Shown in pieces: positions 1 through 6,613 of a stretch of DNA of 8,688 nt. A program made the translations under genes and the position numbers. The stretch covers positions 1-8,688 of the forward strand of contig CAKSOR010000085.1 in NCBI GenBank assembly GCA_934477985.1, in the 5' to 3' direction. How positions within the stretch are numbered: the first letter of the stretch is position 1; the number at the start of each line of letters is the position of its first letter. The notes beneath the pieces are model-generated. The model did not search any database. It saw nothing but the letters and a program-made list of their open reading frames with translations, and had not been told where the DNA came from. Origin of the DNA: an uncultured Eubacteriales bacterium (GTDB lineage: Bacteria; Bacillota; Clostridia; Oscillospirales; CAG-272).

Positions 1-20
1 GATAAATACGATAAAAAAAC

Positions 21-25
21 GGAGG
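21..25 (+). promoter_or_regulatory. Ribosome binding site of the SDR gene
   Basis: GGAGG with an 8-nt spacer to the ATG at 34 fixes the start of the first gene. The 20 bases before it are A-rich (a run of seven A) but show no complete promoter, so the operon promoter, or further upstream operon genes, lie outside the window. Confidence 0.8.
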
Positions 26-33
26 TTGCTATT

Positions 34-771
34 ATGTCCAAAACCGTTCTTATAACCGGCGGGGCTTCCGGAATGGGACTGCTCTGCGGAAAATGCTACG
101 CGAAGGAGGGCGCGAATGTCGTCCTCGTCGACAGGAACAAGGAGGCGCTCGACGCCTGCGTAAAGGAGATCGCCGCCTATCCGGCGAATGTCATCGGCGT
201 TGACATCGACGTGCGCGACTACAAGAAGGTCTGTGAGGCGCGCGACAGAGCCGTGAGCGCGTTCGGCTCGATCGACATCCTGATAAACTGCGCGGGCGGC
301 GCGGAGTGCCGTATATGCGGAGTCAGCGGAGAGTTTTTCAACATTCCGATCGAGTGCTACGATTTCAGCATCGACGTAAACCTCAAGGGCGCGCTCTACT
401 TCGACCACGCGGTAATGGCTCAGATGGCAAAGCAGAAGTCGGGCGTCATCATTCACTTAGGCTCGATCGCGGGCGAGGAGGGCACGCCGAATGACATCGG
501 CTACTCGGCTTCGAAATCGGCTCTCATGAACGGAATGACAAAGTCGGTAGCGCTCGCCGGAGCGCCCTATGGCATCCGCTGTGTCTGCGTAGCGCCCGGT
601 CCGGTTCTGACTCGTCCCGGAATGGCTGGAATGCGCACTCTCGCCGGACGCGCCGCCGAGCCGCGGGAGATCGTCGATCTCATCATGTACGTCGCGGGCG
701 AGAAGGGCGCGTTCATCAACGGCGTCTGTATCTTAGCCGATGGCGGACGAAACATAATGAGGAACAAGTGA
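34..771 (+). CDS. Short-chain dehydrogenase/reductase (SDR), classical type
   Basis: A cytoplasmic NAD(P)-dependent oxidoreductase of the classical SDR family; 245 aa is the usual length. The Rossmann dinucleotide motif TGGASGMG is at residues 8-15, and D33 at the end of beta-2 (VVLVDRN) suggests NAD(H) rather than NADP(H). The NAG-type motif appears as NCAGG from N85. The catalytic tetrad is N116, S144 (GSIAG), Y157 and K161 (YSASK), followed by the VAPGPV stretch that normally precedes the substrate loop. All key residues are present, so the enzyme should be active on an alcohol/ketone pair, perhaps a sugar, polyol or hydroxy acid; the substrate cannot be named. The start is set by GGAGG 8 nt upstream. 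The stop lies 9 nt before the solute-binding protein gene, so the two are very probably cotranscribed, which suggests the dehydrogenase acts on something the binding protein captures (inference). Confidence 0.93.
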   Translation: MSKTVLITGGASGMGLLCGKCYAKEGANVVLVDRNKEALDACVKEIAAYPANVIGVDIDVRDYKKVCEARDRAVSAFGSIDILINCAGGAECRICGVSGEFFNIPIECYDFSIDVNLKGALYFDHAVMAQMAKQKSGVIIHLGSIAGEEGTPNDIGYSASKSALMNGMTKSVALAGAPYGIRCVCVAPGPVLTRPGMAGMRTLAGRAAEPREIVDLIMYVAGEKGAFINGVCILADGGRNIMRNK

Positions 772-780
772 GGTAGTGAC

Positions 781-2226
781 ATGAAAAAACAGCTTATTTC
801 AGTGCTCCTGCTAATCACAACGCTCGCCGGAATGTCCTGCGGCTCGGGAAGCGGCGCCGCTGACACCATGGATTCCGACAGTACCGGAACGACCGCGCCC
901 GAGACCGAGAAGCCGTTCGCCGACGATCTCGGCGAGTATGATTTCAACAACGCGGACTTCACGCTCCTGGTTCGCGAGACCCGCGTCGATGATCTTTTTC
1001 CGGAGAGTTCGACCGGCGATGTCGTGAATGACGCGCTCTATGACCGCGCGATGAAGATACAGGAGCGTTTCAACGTCAATATAAAGACGGTCACACTCCC
1101 CGACAAAGGCGACGCGTGGAACACCGCGCTCGCGGGCGATGTCATGTCAGGCAGCGGGGACTATGACGTCGTGATGCCTGACTATTACTGGGGCTGTGAG
1201 ACGCGCGGGTACTTTCTCGACCTTCTGACCTTTGACGAAATCGACTTCTCAAAGCCCTGGTGGTGCGCCGGATGGAACGACAACGCCGAAATCTATGGGC
1301 ACATATACAACGCCGTCGGCTCACTCTCGCTTGACCTTGTCAAGAACAACATGTGCGTATTCTTCGATTCAAAGCTGATAGGCGACCTCGGGCTTGAAGA
1401 CCCGTACAAGCTCGTCGAGGAGCACAGGTGGACTGTGGACAAGCTCCGCGAGATGTCAGACGCCGCTCTGTCCGACCTCAACGGCGACGGAGTTTACGAC
1501 TGGGAGAACGACCGTATCGGCTTCGGCACGGGCTCGCACTTTGCGAACGGACTCATCTACGCCTGCGGAGTGAAAATGATAACGAATGAAAACGACGAAT
1601 ACAGATACACCTTCATGAACGACTCCTTCGTCGAAAAGTATTCGAAGCTCTACAAGCTGCTCAGAGAGACCGAATCGGTCAAATATGACGACTGCGGCGG
1701 CACGTCGGGCATGGGCTACGGGCTCTATCCCGGCTTCAGGGCTGACCGGATACTCTTTCTCGGCACGGCGATCCGCACTACAGAGGACATGCGCGACATG
1801 ACCGGCGACTACGGAATAATTCCATACCCGCTTTACGATGAGAATCAGAAGGATTACATCACATACAACCTCGGCACGGCTTACATGTCGGTGCTCCTGT
1901 CGGCGAAAAATCCGGAGATGAGCGCCGTGATGCTCGAGGCTCTGAACGCCGAAAACTGGAAGAATGTCATTCCGGCTTACCTCGACACCGCGCTGAAGGG
2001 CAAGTACAGCCGCGACGAAAAGACCGCCGGGATGATCGACCTTGTGAACTCCGCGTCGTATTTCGACTTCGCGTTCGTCAACGCCAGCACCGGAACCGCG
2101 ACCTGGGTCGGCTGGAATCTTTTAAACGGCGATGAAAACATAGCCTCGAAATATGAGTCCGCGAGAGTCTCGCTCGACACAAAGCTCGAAAAGCTCCTTG
2201 AACTCTACACGCAGAACAATCAGTGA
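781..2226 (+). CDS. Extracellular solute-binding lipoprotein (ABC-type, sugar-like)
   Basis: A 481-aa secreted, probably lipid-anchored substrate-binding protein. The N-terminus has two lysines, a hydrophobic core (residues 5-17) and a lipobox-like end at C20 (LAGMSC; the -3 residue is Gly, so not textbook). A low-complexity S/G/T/D/E/P linker to about residue 46 is typical of Gram-positive lipoproteins. The mature part has features of family 1 solute-binding proteins: an ADFTLLVRE first strand, an ERFNVNI stretch, a DYDVVMPDYYW segment, and late motifs with aromatic residues. D232-L-N-G-D-G-V-Y-D240 resembles an EF-hand calcium loop, as seen in many such proteins of Firmicutes. A GAGGT ribosome site overlaps the SDR stop codon, 6 nt before ATG, so translation may be coupled. 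No permease or ATPase gene is present on either side, so it may work with a transporter encoded elsewhere or upstream. Ligand unknown. Confidence 0.85.
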   Translation: MKKQLISVLLLITTLAGMSCGSGSGAADTMDSDSTGTTAPETEKPFADDLGEYDFNNADFTLLVRETRVDDLFPESSTGDVVNDALYDRAMKIQERFNVNIKTVTLPDKGDAWNTALAGDVMSGSGDYDVVMPDYYWGCETRGYFLDLLTFDEIDFSKPWWCAGWNDNAEIYGHIYNAVGSLSLDLVKNNMCVFFDSKLIGDLGLEDPYKLVEEHRWTVDKLREMSDAALSDLNGDGVYDWENDRIGFGTGSHFANGLIYACGVKMITNENDEYRYTFMNDSFVEKYSKLYKLLRETESVKYDDCGGTSGMGYGLYPGFRADRILFLGTAIRTTEDMRDMTGDYGIIPYPLYDENQKDYITYNLGTAYMSVLLSAKNPEMSAVMLEALNAENWKNVIPAYLDTALKGKYSRDEKTAGMIDLVNSASYFDFAFVNASTGTATWVGWNLLNGDENIASKYESARVSLDTKLEKLLELYTQNNQ

Positions 2227-2250
2227 TCTCGCCTCATGTCCGATAAACAG

Positions 2251-2292
2251 CCCCATGCCCGCAGCGAACGCGGCGGGCATGGGGTTATTATT
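2251..2292 (+). terminator. Intrinsic terminator between convergent operons
   Basis: A 12-bp perfect stem (left arm 2251-2262, right arm 2273-2284, 10-nt loop) begins 24 nt after the solute-binding protein stop and is followed by TTATTATT. It fits a Rho-independent terminator for the SDR/binding-protein operon. The GDPD-family gene ends at 2292 on the other strand, so the same hairpin could also end the opposing transcript, but the T-rich tail in that direction (CTGTTTATC) is weaker. Confidence 0.85.
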
Positions 2293-3020
2293 CATAATTC
2301 ATAAACGCAGTTGCTCGGAATGTAATCAAGCCCCATCGCGAGCATCTCTCTGACCTTTCCGACCGTGTCGCCGGCGCGGAGACAGAGCTTCAGACCCATC
2401 GAGTGAATGTGTCCGACAAAGCCCTCCGGCACTTTGTCAAGCTCCGGATAGTTGAACGCCACCCCGGCGTTCCCGAGCTCCGCCATAACCTTCGCCGACC
2501 TCTCGTCCGAGAAGATGTGGTGTATGAATATCCCGTCCGAATATTTCCGCGTCTCTGTGAGATGCCCTGTATCCGACGACGAGATCACGGCGCGCTTTTC
2601 GATTCCGCGGCGCCTCAGCTCGTCGACCGTCTCCTTAACCACATCGTCCTTTATCTCGATGAAGGGTATCGAGCCGAACCGCTCACAGAAATCCAGATAC
2701 TCGCCGAAGGTCGGTATTTTCAGCGTCTCGGGCGGATATTCCGCGTATTTCGGACGCGCGGTCAGCGTCCGGAGCTCGGCGAGTGTGTGCTCGCTCACCC
2801 TCAGGTCGCGGTCGAACACCGCGCCGGTCGTGGCGTTGTGTATGCAGACTATCTCACCGTCGCTTGTGAGCCGCAGATCGGTCTCGATTGCCCAGGCGTG
2901 ACGCTCGCCGGCGCAGGTGAACGACGCCGCGGTGTTCTCAGGCGCGAAGACCGTCGTTCCGCGGTGCGCGACTATGCGAAGATGCTTTTCATCCTGCGGA
3001 ATGTCGAATATCTCAGTCAT
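2292..3020 (-). CDS. Glycerophosphodiester phosphodiesterase family protein
   Basis: A 242-aa single-domain GDPD/UgpQ-type protein without a signal peptide, so cytoplasmic. Family enzymes hydrolyse glycerophosphodiesters to sn-glycerol-3-phosphate and an alcohol, using two histidines and a metal held by acidic residues. Visible motifs: AHRG (H19, R20), PENT (27-30), ETDLRLTSDG with E46 and D48, H61 as second histidine, and FIEIK with E122 and K124. The usual HD pair reads H61-N62, and the following RTT-like segment is replaced (VFDRDL), so substrate preference may differ from glycerophosphocholine-type compounds. The start codon lies 1 nt after the stop of the FAD oxidoreductase gene, with GAGGT 8 nt upstream, so the two form an operon and are probably functionally linked. 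The family call is firm; the exact substrate is open. Confidence 0.88.
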   Translation of the reverse strand: MTEIFDIPQDEKHLRIVAHRGTTVFAPENTAASFTCAGERHAWAIETDLRLTSDGEIVCIHNATTGAVFDRDLRVSEHTLAELRTLTARPKYAEYPPETLKIPTFGEYLDFCERFGSIPFIEIKDDVVKETVDELRRRGIEKRAVISSSDTGHLTETRKYSDGIFIHHIFSDERSAKVMAELGNAGVAFNYPELDKVPEGFVGHIHSMGLKLCLRAGDTVGKVREMLAMGLDYIPSNCVYEL

Positions 3021-3021
3021 C

Positions 3022-4833
3022 TCATTCCACCTCGAAATTGAATATATGAACCTCAGAGCTGCCGTAATCGTCGGTCACACAGTCGCTCCGGCAGGTCGCG
3101 AGCGGTATCAGCCGCACGCCATCGGTTTCGGCGTTTATCGGGATATTCAGGAATCGCTGATAGTTCCTGTCGGTCTCGTACGCCGTGACCCACTCGCCGT
3201 CTTTGAGTATCTCTATCCTGAACGCCCTGAGCATCGTCCTCGGGAAGCCGAAGGTCGTGCCGTCATACGAAAGCGGCTTGAAAAGCGGCATCGTGATCTG
3301 CATGAGATCGGGATTTCCATCGGTATTCTCGCGGTCGAGGTCGGAATCGAGTATGAGCCGGACGCTCTTCACCAGCTCGGGCGACGCGAAGCGGTAGGTT
3401 ATCGGCTTGTAGAGCCGGGCGTAATAGCCGTTGTCAGAGCCCCAGATTTTCCGGTCGATTCCACTCTGCAATTCGCGGCAGTCACCCCACTCGCAGGTCA
3501 GCACGGCTTTTTTCGAGAGTTCTGAGACTTCGCGGCGCAGTCCGGGTAAGAAGCAGTCGTCGTCCATCAGCGTCTTCTGCAACTCGCCGATCCGCTCGCC
3601 GACCCCGCGCGGCTTTATCGACTCGCGCAGAGCGATCGAAGCCGCCGTTCCGACCGCCTGCCCCATTATTCCGCAGGTCGCCATGACGCGCGTCGACGCG
3701 AACGCCAAGTGCGTTGCGCTGATATTCCGCCCGGCGAACATCAGATTGTCGATATTTTTCGAATAGAGACAGCGGTAGGGAATCGTGTACGGCTCGGAGA
3801 GACGCTGCTTTCTGAGGTGTCCGCCGCCCTTGCCAGACAGATAGAACCCGCCCGACAGGTGGTCGTCGATCTGCCAGCCCCCGTAAGCGACCTCGTCCGG
3901 GAAGCGCTTCGCCGCCTCGACATCGGTCTGAGTCAGCACATAATCGCCGGTCAGGCGCAGGCTCTCGCGCTTTCCGGGCAGAAAACCGACCCACTCGAGC
4001 TCCCAGTTGTCCGCACCGTGGTCACCCTGATTCTTCATGTGATCCCAGACGCCGAACGCGATTTTCAGAAGCTCGTCGCGGATCTCCTCGGTGTCGGCTA
4101 TCGTGTCGCGCGTCCCGCCGAGCTCGATCCAGTAGAAGTTGGTGTGCGGCTTTTTCAGAACCTCGTGCGGCTTGAAATTCATCGCCTCGTCGGTCGGGTA
4201 CCTGTAAGCCCACTCAGGCGGGGTGAATTTGCAGTAGTGATCGGTCTCCTTTGCCTGCAACAGAAGGCTCATGCCCATCACGTCGCCCGACGGCTTTTCG
4301 GGCGCGAAACGCTCGTGGAAGGCTTCGTAAGCCTCCTTGCCGCGCATATATTCAGCGCCCGCGAGCTGCCCGACGATGCTGTCGCCCGAGCAGTCGGCGA
4401 AGATTCCGGCTTTCACCGTGTGGTAAGTGTAGGTCGTGAGCTGGAAGCCTGTGACGCTGTTTATGTGCCCGTCCGAGGCGTCCGCCTCAAGGCAGGCGCA
4501 GTTCAGAAGCAGCGTGATGTTCGGCTCTGACTTTACCTTCTCGTAGAGAATCGAGTCCCAGATCGAGTAGTTCCGGGTCGGGTTGCGATACATGTTCTCG
4601 AGAAGAATTTCCTCGACGATGCCGGTCTCCTGGAGATTTCTGACTCTCGAGCCCGCGCCGCAGATCCACATGCGTATCTCTGACGAGGCGTTTCCGCCGA
4701 GCACCGGGCGGTCGTGCATCAGGACGACCTTCGCGCCATGTCTTGCCGCCGAGATCGCGCAGAGCATTCCGGCGAGCCCTCCGCCGACCACGCAGAGCCC
4801 TGTTTCATGTATCTTTCGATTAAGTTCGCTCAT
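3022..4833 (-). CDS. FAD-dependent oxidoreductase (FAD_oxidored type) with C-terminal discoidin-like domain
   Basis: A 603-aa flavoprotein lacking a signal peptide, so cytoplasmic. The FAD-binding Rossmann motif GGGLAG is at residues 17-22, followed by the family-typical LGGNASSEIRMW (45-56). Further hallmarks are GKRESLR near residue 287 and the second FAD contact, LMFAGRNISATHLAF followed by ATCGIMGQAVGTAA, at about 364-400. These match the FAD_oxidored family of poorly characterised oxidoreductases common in carbohydrate loci of gut bacteria and Planctomycetes. Residues about 440-603 look like an F5/8 (discoidin, galactose-binding-like) beta-sandwich: a WGSDNGYYARL segment, then FRIEILKDGEWV and a closing EVHIFNFEVE strand. 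The substrate may therefore be a sugar or glycoconjugate (inference). The start is supported by GAGGG 10 nt upstream. It is the first gene of an operon with the GDPD-family gene and is divergent from an AraC regulator that probably controls it. Substrate and reaction unknown. Confidence 0.88.
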   Translation of the reverse strand: MSELNRKIHETGLCVVGGGLAGMLCAISAARHGAKVVLMHDRPVLGGNASSEIRMWICGAGSRVRNLQETGIVEEILLENMYRNPTRNYSIWDSILYEKVKSEPNITLLLNCACLEADASDGHINSVTGFQLTTYTYHTVKAGIFADCSGDSIVGQLAGAEYMRGKEAYEAFHERFAPEKPSGDVMGMSLLLQAKETDHYCKFTPPEWAYRYPTDEAMNFKPHEVLKKPHTNFYWIELGGTRDTIADTEEIRDELLKIAFGVWDHMKNQGDHGADNWELEWVGFLPGKRESLRLTGDYVLTQTDVEAAKRFPDEVAYGGWQIDDHLSGGFYLSGKGGGHLRKQRLSEPYTIPYRCLYSKNIDNLMFAGRNISATHLAFASTRVMATCGIMGQAVGTAASIALRESIKPRGVGERIGELQKTLMDDDCFLPGLRREVSELSKKAVLTCEWGDCRELQSGIDRKIWGSDNGYYARLYKPITYRFASPELVKSVRLILDSDLDRENTDGNPDLMQITMPLFKPLSYDGTTFGFPRTMLRAFRIEILKDGEWVTAYETDRNYQRFLNIPINAETDGVRLIPLATCRSDCVTDDYGSSEVHIFNFEVE

Positions 4834-4848
4834 TTTTTGCTTTCCCTC

Positions 4849-4877
4849 TTGATTTTCTGTGATGACTGTGATATAAT
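4849..4877 (+). promoter_or_regulatory. Sigma-A promoter of the AraC-family gene
   Basis: -35 TTGATT (4849-4854), a 17-bp spacer and TATAAT (4872-4877) preceded by TG. It predicts a leader of about 57 nt before the ATG at 4941. The -35 lies immediately beside the ribosome site of the divergent oxidoreductase gene. Confidence 0.75.
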
Positions 4878-4884
4878 TATATCA
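4869..4884. promoter_or_regulatory. Symmetric bidirectional extended -10 element
   Basis: A 16-bp perfect palindrome, TGATATAATTATATCA, contains TG-A-TATAAT on each strand: plus -10 at 4872-4877, minus -10 at 4881-4876. The plus promoter has a -35 TTGATT at 4849-4854, exactly 17 bp away, and would start araC-family transcription near 4884. The minus promoter has no recognisable -35 (about 4899-4904 reads TATTTT) and would start the oxidoreductase transcript near 4869. The two -10 hexamers overlap by 2 bp, so both cannot be opened at once. Confidence 0.75.
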
Positions 4885-4911
4885 GATATGGACGCAATAA
4901 AATACCCGAGT

Positions 4912-4939
4912 TGTGACACAAAACAGGATGAATGTGACA
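4912..4939. promoter_or_regulatory. Candidate AraC-type operator: TGTGACA direct repeats 21 bp apart
   Basis: TGTGACA occurs at 4912-4918 and 4933-4939, two helical turns apart in direct orientation, which is the classic spacing for the two half-sites of AraC-family proteins. Related copies TGTGATG (4858-4864) and TGTGATA (4867-4873) sit in the spacer of the plus promoter. Relative to the predicted minus start (about 4869), the repeats lie at about -43 to -70, suited to activating the oxidoreductase gene. They are also inside the araC leader, where binding would repress it. Confidence 0.5.
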
Positions 4940-4940
4940 T

Positions 4941-5852
4941 ATGGAAAATATCAATTCTTACATCGAGCGGCACATCGAGTCGAAGGAATACAAACGGCGG
5001 CTCGGGAACGCCACACCCTCCTTCGAGAACAAGCTGAACTGGATCGATTATCTTATCACGCCCGACCTCATCTACTCCCACCGCGACACCTTCTATACAA
5101 AGGCGACATTTATAGACAAGTTTCATACACATGATTTCTGCGAGCTGGTTGTATACGTCGCCGGCGACGTGAATTACCTCTCGGAGAGCCGAGAACTCAT
5201 CCCGGAGCGATACGACATGATCCTCTCACCACCGGGAGTCAATCACACCGCGACACTGAAGAAGGATTCGCGGTATGAGCGGTATGTCTTTTATTTCGAC
5301 ATGAAGTGCTTCGGAGAACTCTCTCGAAAACTCGGGGCGATCTTCACTACCGGCGCGTTCAGGCGGCTTGACATAGAGGGCTCCGGAACGCTCGGGGGTC
5401 TGCTCGGAGAGCTCGATTCTGCGCTCGCCGAGAACGGCGAGGTCTCGACAGTCGAGGCGTACAGCCTTGTGCTGCGGATATTCTGCCTGATGATAAAGAG
5501 CGGCGGCAGCGCGGTCTCACGCCCAATCCCGGCAAAGGCGGCGATGATGCGCGGCTACATCGACGAGAATCTGACCTCACAGCTGACAATCTCAGGAATC
5601 GCGGAGCACTTCCACTACAGCCGTGAGTATTTATCGCGCTTTTTCAGGCAGAGCTTCAACATACCGGTCAGCGAGTACATCTCGAACCAGCGACTTGAGC
5701 TCTCGCGGAAGCTGCTGCGTGAGGGAAAGAGCGTCACCGAAGCCGGGCTCGAGTCGGGCTTTTCGGACGTCTCGTTCTACATAAGGCGTTTCCGGCAGAA
5801 ATACGGCGTCACACCATTGAAATACGCAAAGGAGTTTCAGGAGAAATTATGA
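4941..5852 (+). CDS. AraC-family transcriptional regulator
   Basis: A 303-aa regulator with the usual two-part layout. An N-terminal cupin-like ligand-binding domain spans about residues 45-150 (FHTHDFCELVVYVAGDVNYL, then a PPGVNHTA segment that holds the second half of the cupin). A C-terminal AraC double helix-turn-helix occupies roughly 200-303, with the first HTH at LTISGIAEHFHYSREYLSRF and the second around EAGLESGFSDVSFYIRRFRQ, ending with the signature KYGVTPLKY. It probably binds a small molecule, perhaps a sugar, and controls the divergent oxidoreductase/GDPD operon and itself. An in-frame TGA at 4935-4937 forbids an earlier start. The ribosome site is poor (AGGA 12 nt upstream), consistent with low expression of a regulator. 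Its stop overlaps the start of the next gene (ATGA). Confidence 0.93.
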   Translation: MENINSYIERHIESKEYKRRLGNATPSFENKLNWIDYLITPDLIYSHRDTFYTKATFIDKFHTHDFCELVVYVAGDVNYLSESRELIPERYDMILSPPGVNHTATLKKDSRYERYVFYFDMKCFGELSRKLGAIFTTGAFRRLDIEGSGTLGGLLGELDSALAENGEVSTVEAYSLVLRIFCLMIKSGGSAVSRPIPAKAAMMRGYIDENLTSQLTISGIAEHFHYSREYLSRFFRQSFNIPVSEYISNQRLELSRKLLREGKSVTEAGLESGFSDVSFYIRRFRQKYGVTPLKYAKEFQEKL

Positions 5853-6613
5853 CAGAAGCCAAAAAAGCGCGCGGACTCACATCCGACGCGCTCAAACTGA
5901 TCGCGATAATCGCCATGACCGCCGACCATATCGGCTGGCTGATCTTCCCGGGCTACAGCCGCGAGCCGCTGGCGATAATTCTGCACATAATCGGCAGACT
6001 GACCTGCCCGATGATGTGCTATTTCGTCGCGGAGGGCTACCATTACACCCGGAACTTAAGGAAATACGCGGCGAGACTCGCGATCCTCGCGCTTGTGTCG
6101 CACTTCGCCTACATATTCGCGTCGTGGGACTTTGTCGGATGGAAGTCGTTCATTCCCTTCGCGAACAGAAGCGTGCTCAACCAGACGAGCGTAGCCTGGT
6201 CGCTCCTCGGCGGACTTCTGATGCTCCGGGTATGCGACAGCAGGCTCGGCACTCCGGCTAAGGTCGGCTGTGTGCTCGGAATCTGCCTTCTGACCTTTCC
6301 CTCCGACTGGAGCTGTATTGCCGCGCTCTGCATCCTGTCGATCGGCTCGAACCGCGGCAAGCCCGCAAAGCAGCTCGCCTGGAGTGTGTTCTACATGGCG
6401 ATCTACGCGGCGGTCTACTTCTTCGCGCTCGATAAACTGTACGGACTGATACAGCTCTGCGTCGTCTTGTCAGTGCCGCTCATAGGGCTGTACAACGGAA
6501 AGCGCGGTGATTCGCCGAGGGTCAGCAGATTCCTCGGAAAGTTCTTCTACTTCTACTACCCGGCGCACCTGTTTGTCATCGGAATCATCCGCGCGGTGAT
6601 GGCGGGTCATTAA
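5849..6613 (+). CDS. TraX-family integral membrane protein
   Basis: A 254-aa polytopic membrane protein with about eight hydrophobic segments. The N-terminal LTSDALKLIAIIAMTADHIG (D26-H27 after the first helix), the RLTCPMMCYFVAEGYHYTRN stretch and the terminal FFYFYYPAHLFVIGII match the TraX family. TraX is named for F-plasmid pilin N-acetylation and is related to membrane acyltransferases, but chromosomal copies in Firmicutes have no established role and occur without conjugation genes, as here. A surface or glycan acyl modification is possible. AGGAG lies 5 nt before the ATG, and the start overlaps the AraC gene stop as ATGA, indicating translational coupling; there is no separate promoter. 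At its 3' end it overlaps the convergent gene by 4 nt, with no terminator between. Confidence 0.88.
   Translation: MTEAKKARGLTSDALKLIAIIAMTADHIGWLIFPGYSREPLAIILHIIGRLTCPMMCYFVAEGYHYTRNLRKYAARLAILALVSHFAYIFASWDFVGWKSFIPFANRSVLNQTSVAWSLLGGLLMLRVCDSRLGTPAKVGCVLGICLLTFPSDWSCIAALCILSIGSNRGKPAKQLAWSVFYMAIYAAVYFFALDKLYGLIQLCVVLSVPLIGLYNGKRGDSPRVSRFLGKFFYFYYPAHLFVIGIIRAVMAGH

Noticed and set aside
2403..3041. 212-aa open frame on the plus strand opposite the GDPD-family gene
   Set aside because: It is antisense to a gene with clear family motifs. The long open frame follows from GC-rich codon bias, it has no ribosome site, and the product is Arg-rich without recognisable domains.
3482..3994. 170-aa minus-strand open frame inside the FAD oxidoreductase gene in another frame
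   Set aside because: Its composition is dominated by Arg and Ala, as expected of out-of-frame GC-rich coding sequence, and it overlaps essential FAD motifs of the real gene.
3709..4530. 273-aa open frame on the plus strand opposite the FAD oxidoreductase
   Set aside because: Antisense shadow of a well-supported gene; no start signals and no recognisable motif in the product.
5849..6613. Conjugative element indicated by the TraX-family gene
   Set aside because: No relaxase, type IV secretion, integrase or attachment-site features are present; chromosomal TraX-family genes are common in Firmicutes.
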